DNA of 38,669 nt. Origin: Bacteroidota bacterium (GTDB lineage Bacteria; Bacteroidota; JABWAT01). The stretch spans positions 1-38,669 of the forward strand of contig JAFLBE010000043.1 of NCBI GenBank assembly GCA_017303995.1, given 5' to 3'. The notes beneath the pieces were generated by a model. That model saw only the letters and a program-made list of their open reading frames with translations, was not told where the DNA came from and did no database searches. Numbering within the stretch: the stretch's first letter is position 1; every line of letters begins with the position of its first letter. Shown piece after piece: positions 32,601 through 38,669 of the stretch. The translations under genes and the position numbers were made by a program.

Positions 32601-32621
32601 TTTTTTTAATTTACAATTTTC

Positions 32622-34613
32622 ATGAATTCTGCAAATCCTTTCCTTCGTGGACTCAATACTCAACTTAATTTCAATACAGTAACGGCGTTAACCGTTTCTG
32701 AAGCAACATCTGCTGTTTTAAATGAAGCAGATTCGCTTTTAGAGAATTTACTCAAACCGGAAACGAAAACTTTTGAGAATACCTTAAAAGCAATTGATCA
32801 GCTTTACAGCACCATTTTCAGGGTTTTTAATCCAATTTATCTGCTTGCCGAAACCCATCCTGAGTCAGACGTCCGGGACAAAAGCAGAGAAAGCATTGAA
32901 ACATTTTCGGAATATTTGAATCAGCTTGCTATTAATGAAGATGTTTATAAAGCAGTTAAATCTTTCAGTAAAACCACTGAGTCTCTGAATTTAACCGGCT
33001 ATAAAAAACGATATCTGGATGAAACTCTTCTCGGATTTAAACGATCGGGTTTTGACCTCACAAAAGAAGACCGGGAAAAACTGAAATCCATTCGGGTTGA
33101 GTTGGATAAACTCAGCCTGGACTTTCAGAAGAATATTGCAGAAAGCACTGATTTTATTGAACTTGGATCCGATGAAACCGACGGACTTCCTGCTGATTTT
33201 ATTTCGGTACGAAAAACCGATTCGGGAAAAATTAAAGTTGATCTGAGTTATCCATCCTACCAACCCTTCATGAAATACAGTCAAAATGAGGCCAGGCGAA
33301 AAGAATTATGGCTGAAGTACAATAACCGGGCATTCCCAGGAAATCTTGAGATTCTTGACCAGATTTTGCTGAAGCGAAAAGAACTTGCAGATCTTCTGGG
33401 CTACCAGAGTTTTGCTCATTATGCACTGGAAGACCGGATGGCCAAAACACCGGCAACTGTATGGCAATTTGAAAAAGAACTTTCCGAAACCATCCGGCCA
33501 AAAGCAGAACTGGATTATCATGCACTTTTAGAAATGAAATCTGAACTGACAGGAAAGCCGGAAAATAAAATCCTGGAATGGGAAACTGCTTTCATTTCAA
33601 ACCAGATGAAAGAACGAAAATATGCAGTTGATGATCAGTTGGTTAAACAATATTTTGAATTGAATTCAGTTATCAACGGACTTTTTTCAATCAATAGCAG
33701 GATTTTGGATCTGGATTTTAAGGAAGTGGAAAACAAATCGGTTTGGCATGAAGATGTCAGACAATTTGATGTGATTGATCAGGAAACCTCACAACCAATC
33801 GGCACTTTTTATCTTGATTTATTTCCCCGGGAAAATAAATATTCACATGCAGCCATGTTTCCGCTTGTTGGTGGTTGTGAAACTGCATCCGGTTACGAAA
33901 AACCAGTTGCAGCACTGGTTTGCAACTTTCCAAAACCGACCGCAGAACAACCTTCACTTCTCCTTTTTTCTGATGTAAATACCTTTTTCCATGAATTTGG
34001 CCACTTGCTTCATGGCATGGTTACGACTTCTCCACTTCAGGGATTTGCGGGTACCAATGTTTTGATGGATTTCGTTGAAACCCCTTCTCAGTTTTTTGAA
34101 AATTTTATTTTTGACTATGATACTGTAACCTCTTTTGCAAAGCATCATCAAACCGGAGAACCCTTTCCAAAAGACCTTTTCAATAAAATCCTCGATGCAC
34201 GGAACATGGGTTCAGGAATTGCCACCCAGGCGCAGATTCTCTACGGAAGTTTTGATTTCACCCTGCATGACGGATTTATTCCCGGTGGTGAGTTAACCAC
34301 AACGGATATTCTTAAAAAATTAAAGACAGAGCTGACTCTTTTTCCTTATTCTGAAGGAAATCATTTTCACGCTTCCTTCGGGCATCTTTCGGGATATGCA
34401 GCCGGGTACTATTCGTACCTGTGGGCGAAGGTTTATGCTCAGGATATCTGGTCAGTTTTTGAAGAAACCGGCGCACTCAATCCTGAAACTGGAAAACGAT
34501 TCAAAAAATGGATTCTGGAACCTGGTGGCACTGTTGATCCGCTTCAACTGGTGAGGGAATTTCTGGGAAGAGAACCGAATCCGAAAGCTTTTCTGAAGGA
34601 TTTGGGAGTTTAG
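32622..34613 (+). CDS. M3-family oligoendopeptidase (thimet/neurolysin-like)
   Basis: 663 residues, all-helical M3 zinc peptidase of the cytoplasm with no signal peptide. The zinc site is H457-E-F-G-H461 in FFHEFGHLLHGM, with E486 in FVETPSQFFENF as third ligand. The substrate-gripping loop FHASFGHLSGYAAGYYSYLW lies near the C-terminus. These enzymes cut peptides of about 6-17 residues. The length and LTQLNFNTV-like N-terminus match bacterial thimet oligopeptidase relatives. The start at 32622 follows an AT-rich stretch without a strong ribosome site. Confidence 0.94.
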   Translation: MNSANPFLRGLNTQLNFNTVTALTVSEATSAVLNEADSLLENLLKPETKTFENTLKAIDQLYSTIFRVFNPIYLLAETHPESDVRDKSRESIETFSEYLNQLAINEDVYKAVKSFSKTTESLNLTGYKKRYLDETLLGFKRSGFDLTKEDREKLKSIRVELDKLSLDFQKNIAESTDFIELGSDETDGLPADFISVRKTDSGKIKVDLSYPSYQPFMKYSQNEARRKELWLKYNNRAFPGNLEILDQILLKRKELADLLGYQSFAHYALEDRMAKTPATVWQFEKELSETIRPKAELDYHALLEMKSELTGKPENKILEWETAFISNQMKERKYAVDDQLVKQYFELNSVINGLFSINSRILDLDFKEVENKSVWHEDVRQFDVIDQETSQPIGTFYLDLFPRENKYSHAAMFPLVGGCETASGYEKPVAALVCNFPKPTAEQPSLLLFSDVNTFFHEFGHLLHGMVTTSPLQGFAGTNVLMDFVETPSQFFENFIFDYDTVTSFAKHHQTGEPFPKDLFNKILDARNMGSGIATQAQILYGSFDFTLHDGFIPGGELTTTDILKKLKTELTLFPYSEGNHFHASFGHLSGYAAGYYSYLWAKVYAQDIWSVFEETGALNPETGKRFKKWILEPGGTVDPLQLVREFLGREPNPKAFLKDLGV

Positions 34614-34619
34614 AATCAG

Positions 34620-34665
34620 TTACTAAGGACGTGGTACGCTTTACGTAGTACGTCCTACGCTAATT
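34620..34665. repeat. AC heptad array downstream of the M3 peptidase
   Basis: AC dinucleotides begin at 34622, 34629, 34636, 34643, 34650 and 34657, exactly 7 bp apart, mostly as ACGnnnn units. It lies 7 bp after the stop codon of the peptidase gene. Confidence 0.9.
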
Positions 34666-34776
34666 GGGTACGAATGGACTAACCTGTTCAATTGCTTGCA
34701 ATTTTTTAAAAAATCCCGGTTATTTATACTAAATTCAAACAATCTCGCTGTTTAAACCCAAAACAAGGATAACCCT

Positions 34777-35763
34777 ATGTCTTTCCGGAAAAGATTGATG
34801 ACCAGTTGTGCATTTTTGATATTATTTTCAGTACAGGTAATTGCCCAGCAAGCGGAAGTTTTATTGCTTGGTGATGGATCAACTGAAGATAGTCTCGCCG
34901 TTGTTTTAGCTGAAAAAGGAATCACGGCAGATAAGGCCGGTTTGTATTACACTTACACCGGGGAAAATCTGAACCGGTATAAAACAGTTGTTTTGCTCAA
35001 TGGCGCGTTTTATTCCAACGGTATTGCCGATTCAGTTCAAACCAAACTGGTCAATTTTGTAAAATCCGGCGGTTCGCTTCTCGTTACCGAGTGGATTTTG
35101 TGGGGATCAACAAAATTTCCGATTCTATTGAATGCAATCCCGGCTGCCTATAGCGGATCGTGGTCTTCCGGAACTGAAAAATACAGATTGCAACCTGATG
35201 GTGCAGGTCTGGGTTTTGCAGATTCCCTCAACATGCCAAGTTCCGGATGGTCTTTCAGTGTCACCAAAGCAGATACGACCGCTGCAGAACAGGCAAAAGT
35301 CATTTATAAGGGCAGTAGAAGTGGTGATGCCGTTGTTTTCGGAAAAGCAGGACAAGGCAGAACTGCTTATTGGAATATGGGTGGGCATTATGGAGGAAGA
35401 ACAATCTGGACGCCTGAAATCAGAAATTTAAGTGTGAAAATTGTGTCGTGGCTGATCAGCGGATCGGTTACCTCAATTCAAGATCAAACACAGCATACCC
35501 ACACTTTTCAACTTTTTCAAAACTACCCAAATCCGTTTAACCCAGAAACCCGGATTTCTTTTTTCCTGCCAAAAGCCTCGCCACTCACACTTGAGATATT
35601 TGATATTCAGGGAAAACTGGTTGAAGTGTTGAAGAATGGAGTTGTTTCTGCAGGTGAACATTCCATCAATTGGAATGCCAATTCAAATCCGGCAGGAATT
35701 TATTTTGCAAGACTAAAAACGGGGAACCAAAGTCAAACTGTAAAACTTGTGTTGTTGAAATAA
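34777..35763 (+). CDS. Type IX secretion cargo protein with Por sorting domain
   Basis: 328 residues. Signal peptide 1-24 ends in VIAQ. Residues about 25-228 form an alpha/beta domain (EVLLLGDGS, KTVVLLNGAFY, FVKSGGSLLVTEW, GRTAYWNMGGHYGG) with the pattern of a glutamine-amidotransferase-like or ThuA-like fold, but no catalytic motif was identified. Residues about 244-328 are the T9SS C-terminal sorting domain (FQNYPNPFNPETRISFFLP, LEIFDIQGKLV, GIYFARLKTG, VKLVLLK). The protein is exported to the cell surface by type IX secretion. AAGGAT precedes the ATG, and a strong terminator overlaps the stop. Confidence 0.88.
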   Translation: MSFRKRLMTSCAFLILFSVQVIAQQAEVLLLGDGSTEDSLAVVLAEKGITADKAGLYYTYTGENLNRYKTVVLLNGAFYSNGIADSVQTKLVNFVKSGGSLLVTEWILWGSTKFPILLNAIPAAYSGSWSSGTEKYRLQPDGAGLGFADSLNMPSSGWSFSVTKADTTAAEQAKVIYKGSRSGDAVVFGKAGQGRTAYWNMGGHYGGRTIWTPEIRNLSVKIVSWLISGSVTSIQDQTQHTHTFQLFQNYPNPFNPETRISFFLPKASPLTLEIFDIQGKLVEVLKNGVVSAGEHSINWNANSNPAGIYFARLKTGNQSQTVKLVLLK

Positions 35764-35792
35764 TAAAGGGCGGAAAAATTCCGCCCTTTATT
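35762..35792. terminator. Bidirectional intrinsic terminator
   Basis: A perfect 14-bp stem (AATAAAGGGCGGAA with TTCCGCCCTTTATT) and AAA loop, T-rich on both outer sides. It overlaps the stop codon of the T9SS cargo gene and lies 37 bp from the 3' end of the converging lipoprotein gene. Confidence 0.9.
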
Positions 35793-35828
35793 ATTTAATT
35801 TTATCAAAATGGATTTTGGCAGAAATTA

Positions 35829-36731
35829 TTAATCAGAACCGATTTTTTTTGTCAGTTTCATGATTTTTTCGTTTCGTACTTTGTTCAATTTCTCTTCAGA
35901 TTTATTAAAATCATACTGGTTCTGAGCACCTGGAAATCCAGCTCCAACAGTTAATCGTAAACCCAAATATCCATTATATCCTGAATAATAAAGATACCCA
36001 GATCCCACACCATTTAAATTTCCCTTGCTGCCAACCTTACCATCAGGACCATTTATCGGAGTTACAGTTATATTGGAAATGTAACCATCATAGGGGAAAA
36101 AGTTTTTAGGTAGAGTTACAGTTTGCTCTGAAACGACGGTATCAACTACATTTGGAAACAGAAAATCACCGGGATTTACGACGTTGGGATAAAAAATCAT
36201 GACATAATAAAAGTCTGCTTTTGACTTTGTCCATGTAATTGTTAATTCTTCACCCAACTTTAAAGATTCTGTTTCAGAAACCTGAATAACTGGTATCCCC
36301 TCTGGCCTGTCAACCTCTCCTCTTACCTCACCAAAGGTTGTTTTTGCAACTACGGTGTGTTTAGGACCTGTATAGCGAATTAATGGATCGTCTTCTTCAC
36401 TTGATGGAGAATATCCAGAAAAAATAATTTGGCCGGGGAAATACTTATACTCATTAAAAACGGAAGTATCATTAACCTGAACATCCAAAACTTTGGGAAG
36501 TGGGTTTGCAATAAGGTATCCCCTTACGCTCGTAAAAGGGCCTTTAACAGATCCAGTTGGGTAAACCCAATATGAATCCTGGTAGTCAAGAAAAATATAG
36601 AATCGTTGGCTATCCTTCGATTCTGTTTTACTTTCAGCATCCTCAGAATCACATGCTGAAATAAATAAGCTTGAAAGGATTGCGACCATAACTGTCGATT
36701 TCTTTAAAAACATACAAATTGAATTTTTCAT
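35829..36731 (-). CDS. Lipoprotein, second of a tandem paralogous pair
   Basis: 300 residues from the ATG at 36731; M7 (36713) is an alternative and gives a tighter signal peptide. The lipobox SLFISAC is followed by an acidic linker DSEDAESKTES. The mature part appears beta-rich, with Ig-like strands: GPFTSVRGYLIANPLPKVLDV, FGEVRGEVDRPE, LTITWTKSKADFYYVMIFY, and a late glycine-rich GNLNGVGSGYLYYSGYNG. It ends in a basic helix. It is clearly homologous to the gene 82 bp upstream. No family was recognised; surface or periplasmic lipoprotein. Confidence 0.82.
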   Translation of the reverse strand: MKNSICMFLKKSTVMVAILSSLFISACDSEDAESKTESKDSQRFYIFLDYQDSYWVYPTGSVKGPFTSVRGYLIANPLPKVLDVQVNDTSVFNEYKYFPGQIIFSGYSPSSEEDDPLIRYTGPKHTVVAKTTFGEVRGEVDRPEGIPVIQVSETESLKLGEELTITWTKSKADFYYVMIFYPNVVNPGDFLFPNVVDTVVSEQTVTLPKNFFPYDGYISNITVTPINGPDGKVGSKGNLNGVGSGYLYYSGYNGYLGLRLTVGAGFPGAQNQYDFNKSEEKLNKVRNEKIMKLTKKIGSD

Positions 36732-36813
36732 ACTTTCTTTTCCAATCTAAAATTTTGGGGAGAAATAATAAATTAACTATTTAAGAGTTAATAAACCTTT
36801 TAATTATAATGGT

Positions 36814-37632
36814 TTACTTACCAAGCAATTTATTTTTCAAGCTTTGTCTGAATTCCCTGATTTTATTTTCATTCCTTTTTTCTGAACTTGCGCTTTCAAT
36901 TCCGGAACCAATTACGATTTGACCTTCCCATTCAAACGGATTTCCACCATAGTAAAGGTTTCCTTGACCAGCTCCAGACAAATTCCCGGAGGTGTTTTCG
37001 CCGGGAAATGGCCCGTTAACCGGATAAATGGAAGCTTCTTCAATTCTCCCCGGGTACTTGAAATACTTTCCGGGAAAGGTAACTGTATTTCCTTTCACAA
37101 TAGTATCTACAACACCGTTATAGTAAATTCCTACTGAATAAAAGTCTGCATTCGACCCTTGCCATGAAACGGTTACCGGCTGATTGATTGTCATTGCAGC
37201 TGAAGGAGAAAAACTGACACTGGTAATTTGAGTTGGTACTATTACTTTTCCTGTAATTTCTCCCAGGGAGGTTTTTACTGTAACCACTTGCAATCCGCCG
37301 GAAAAAGGAATTGGCTTCCCCCTTCCAAAAAAGGATGTTTCATCATAAAAACTGACAATCCCGTATGAGTAAAAAAACTCATCAAAAACCAGTTGCCCAT
37401 TAACCTTCACATCAATCATTTTTGGAACCGGATCTGCAGACAAAAAGCCACTCACCATTGTAAAAGGACCAGTAATCATTAAATCGGTCTCTTCATCATA
37501 ATAACTATCATAATACTCGAGAACAACATTCAGAATCTGATCAGGTTGTTCTGAACTTTCATCTTCCTTGTCACAGGAATACAAGAAGGTTAACATGGTT
37601 AGAGAAAAGCTGATCAAAAGTGATTTTAACAT
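36814..37632 (-). CDS. Lipoprotein, first of a tandem paralogous pair
   Basis: 272 residues from the ATG at 37632; the frame is open 30 codons further but those look non-coding. Lipobox TFLYSC with an acidic linker DKEDESSEQ. It shares with its downstream paralogue GPFTMVSGFLSADPVPKMIDV, SLGEITGKVIVP, VSWQGSNADFYSVGIYY, GNLSGAGQGNLYYGG and a C-terminal basic helix. The shared late segment may form the core of a beta-domain. The pair likely arose by tandem duplication. Function unknown. Confidence 0.82.
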   Translation of the reverse strand: MLKSLLISFSLTMLTFLYSCDKEDESSEQPDQILNVVLEYYDSYYDEETDLMITGPFTMVSGFLSADPVPKMIDVKVNGQLVFDEFFYSYGIVSFYDETSFFGRGKPIPFSGGLQVVTVKTSLGEITGKVIVPTQITSVSFSPSAAMTINQPVTVSWQGSNADFYSVGIYYNGVVDTIVKGNTVTFPGKYFKYPGRIEEASIYPVNGPFPGENTSGNLSGAGQGNLYYGGNPFEWEGQIVIGSGIESASSEKRNENKIREFRQSLKNKLLGK

Positions 37633-37737
37633 ATTGTTACCTGATGTTTTGTTGTTAGTTAGTAGTGTTAATATTAATACCAGCCAGTCATATACATGAT
37701 GGATATATTTAATACAACTCAATTTTGTATAAACTCA

Positions 37738-37854
37738 ATGATCATTGATGCGCAGCTTCTGTGGTTTGCACGTGAATTCACCGAAGCCAAAAACCATTCA
37801 AAATTGCTGGGCCTTCCACAAGGATCCAGCCGCAAAAAATCAGTCAGAAAGTGA
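37738..37854 (+). CDS. Possible 38-residue protein or gene fragment
   Basis: An open frame MIIDAQLLWFAREF...KSVRK with a protein-like composition and a very basic tail (SSRKKSVRK). No ribosome site is seen and no family is recognised. It lies 9 bp from the 3' end of the broken Fib_succ gene, near an insertion sequence, so it could be the remnant of a mobile gene. It is listed with low confidence. Confidence 0.25.
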   Translation: MIIDAQLLWFAREFTEAKNHSKLLGLPQGSSRKKSVRK

Positions 37855-37863
37855 TAGTTAGAC

Positions 37864-38411
37864 CTATTTTCGGTCTCTTACTAACCTAATTGACAGGCCG
37901 GCATGTTTGGGCCTGCTTTGTTTCAGGCACATTTCGTTTGTATGACTCATTTCCTGGCACCATGCTGAAGTGTTATCCTTGCCGGTTTGGGACCAAAAGC
38001 TAACCATATACCCGATACCAGTAAATTTACCATCCTGGTTAATACCGGAAGGAACAGCAAAAAAACCGTATTGATCATCACCAAATCCAGAATGCCAGCC
38101 TGTATTTGCTTTCAGTTTGTAGCCAGCTTTCTCAGAACCGCCAACAAAGGTTATCAATTTATTCCAATCATCTTCATTTGGGACTCTCCAACCACCAGTT
38201 GCGGGTGCAATTATTGCTGAAGTTGCAATATGCCAATTGTATAAATACCCATAAGTGGAAACATAAACTTCTGAACTGTCATATGCACAATATGCCCCCT
38301 TTGTTGATTTTTTCCATTTAATAGGATTGGAAATTTTTTCAATTGAAGTACCATCATTGAATTTTGTTGTTCGCAAATTCTCAATAGTCCACTCTTGGGT
38401 ACCAATAATTT
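37864..38411 (-). pseudogene. Fibrobacter-type paralogous-domain gene, 5' end cut by an insertion sequence
   Basis: The frame reads IIGTQEWTIENLRTTKFNDG, then YGYLYNWHIATS, GGWRVPNEDDWNKL, GYKLKA, FFAVPSGI and LSIRLVRD at the end. These are the conserved blocks of the Fib_succ_major domain (FISUMP), found on many secreted proteins of this phylum. The domain normally starts with a DGNxYxTVxIGxQxW segment. Here the homology begins only at about 38411, and a TAG stop is in frame at about 38422, at the junction with an IS element. No start codon or signal peptide remains, so the gene is truncated. The missing 5' part may lie on the far side of the element, outside the window. Confidence 0.8.
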
Positions 38412-38669
38412 TAGGGCATCTCTAGAAACCTCCTTTAAAGTAGCATAAAAGAGATAAAATGGCGAAATTTGTAAAAAAACAAAGCGAAGCCGATGCAGAA
38501 GAAAAAATCCCTTTCATTGTTTGACCAACAACAACGTTTCGAGAAAATTGAGAAGCAAAAAGATCCATTGATTAAACTCAATTCGATGATTAATTGGGAA
38601 GACTTTCGTCCATTACTTGAATCTGCATTTCCTGTTGTAGACCCAAAAGTTGGAGGCAGACCACCTTTT
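38412..38669 (+). mobile_element. IS5-family insertion sequence, left end
   Basis: The left end is placed at about 38412-38430 (TTAGGGCATCTCTAGAAACC), where Fib_succ homology stops and transposase leader begins. The right end is outside the window. The exact terminus, inverted repeat and target duplication cannot be confirmed without the other end. Confidence 0.7.
38493..38669 (+). CDS. IS5-family transposase, N-terminal part
   Basis: 59 codons from the ATG at 38493 to the window edge with no stop. The sequence KKSLSLFDQQQRFEKIEKQK, then INWEDFRPLLESAF and VGGRPPF, matches the N-terminal domain of IS5-type transposases (SLFD...DPLxxLNxxIDWExFRPxLExAL...GGRPPFD). The DDE catalytic residues lie beyond the window. 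A second ATG at 38459 opens a 21-codon frame (MAKFVKKQSEADAEEK...) that overlaps in another frame and ends at 38524; it could be a leader or an accident. Confidence 0.85.
   Translation, partial: MQKKKSLSLFDQQQRFEKIEKQKDPLIKLNSMINWEDFRPLLESAFPVVDPKVGGRPPF

Overview
The window looks like chromosome from a member of the Bacteroidota/Ignavibacteriota (FCB) side of the tree. Four things point there. One secreted protein ends in a type IX secretion (Por) sorting domain with the NYPNPFNP signature. The his operon promoter is a perfect Bacteroidetes-type -33/-7 promoter (TTTG-N20-TACTTTTG). Menaquinone is made by the futalosine route (mqnB, mqnD, menG). There are many lipoproteins and outer-membrane barrels whose signal peptides end in FAQ or SAQ. 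No rRNA, tRNA or CRISPR array was recognised, and the species cannot be named from this sequence.

Layout. 1-1640 (minus): a small calcium-loop, Gly/Arg-rich secreted protein followed by an outer-membrane barrel gene that runs off the left edge. 1929-3701 (plus): a peroxide-defence cassette of rubrerythrin, a 54-residue rubredoxin and an FAD rubredoxin reductase-like enzyme. 3816-6889 (plus): nusB, a PPP-type phosphatase, a UMF1/Atg22-like transporter and a small exported protein. 7284-7685: panD. 7666-10164 (minus): hisHAFI. 10401-13615 (plus): an exported esterase overlapping a TonB-dependent receptor. 13617-14590: a GxxExxY nuclease-like gene between copies of an inverted-repeat element. 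14689-20092 (plus): manA, a GH30 glycosidase lipoprotein, obgE and dprA. 20353-21706 (minus): a small orphan and mqnD, whose start lies 2 bp from that of divergent mqnB. 22352-25831: a COG3014-like lipoprotein converging on menG, a methyltransferase and a lipoprotein. 25979-31505 (minus): a MEMO1-fold protein without its metal ligands, a DUF2520 dehydrogenase-like protein, an outer-membrane barrel, an RsbW-like ATPase and a GT-C-like membrane enzyme. 31859-35763 (plus): an Nfu iron-sulfur scaffold, an M3 oligopeptidase and a T9SS cargo protein. 35829-38669: two tandem paralogous lipoproteins, a Fibrobacter-type paralogous-domain gene cut by an insertion sequence, and the start of that IS5-like transposase.

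Most genes are ordinary housekeeping. The striking feature is between them: nearly every intergenic gap carries repeats of several families. The most distinctive are arrays with a strict 7-bp period and an anchored AC dinucleotide, sometimes perfect tandem repeats and sometimes degenerate except for the spacing. A second family is an inverted-repeat element whose three copies surround the GxxExxY gene. These two are the best candidates for something not yet described.
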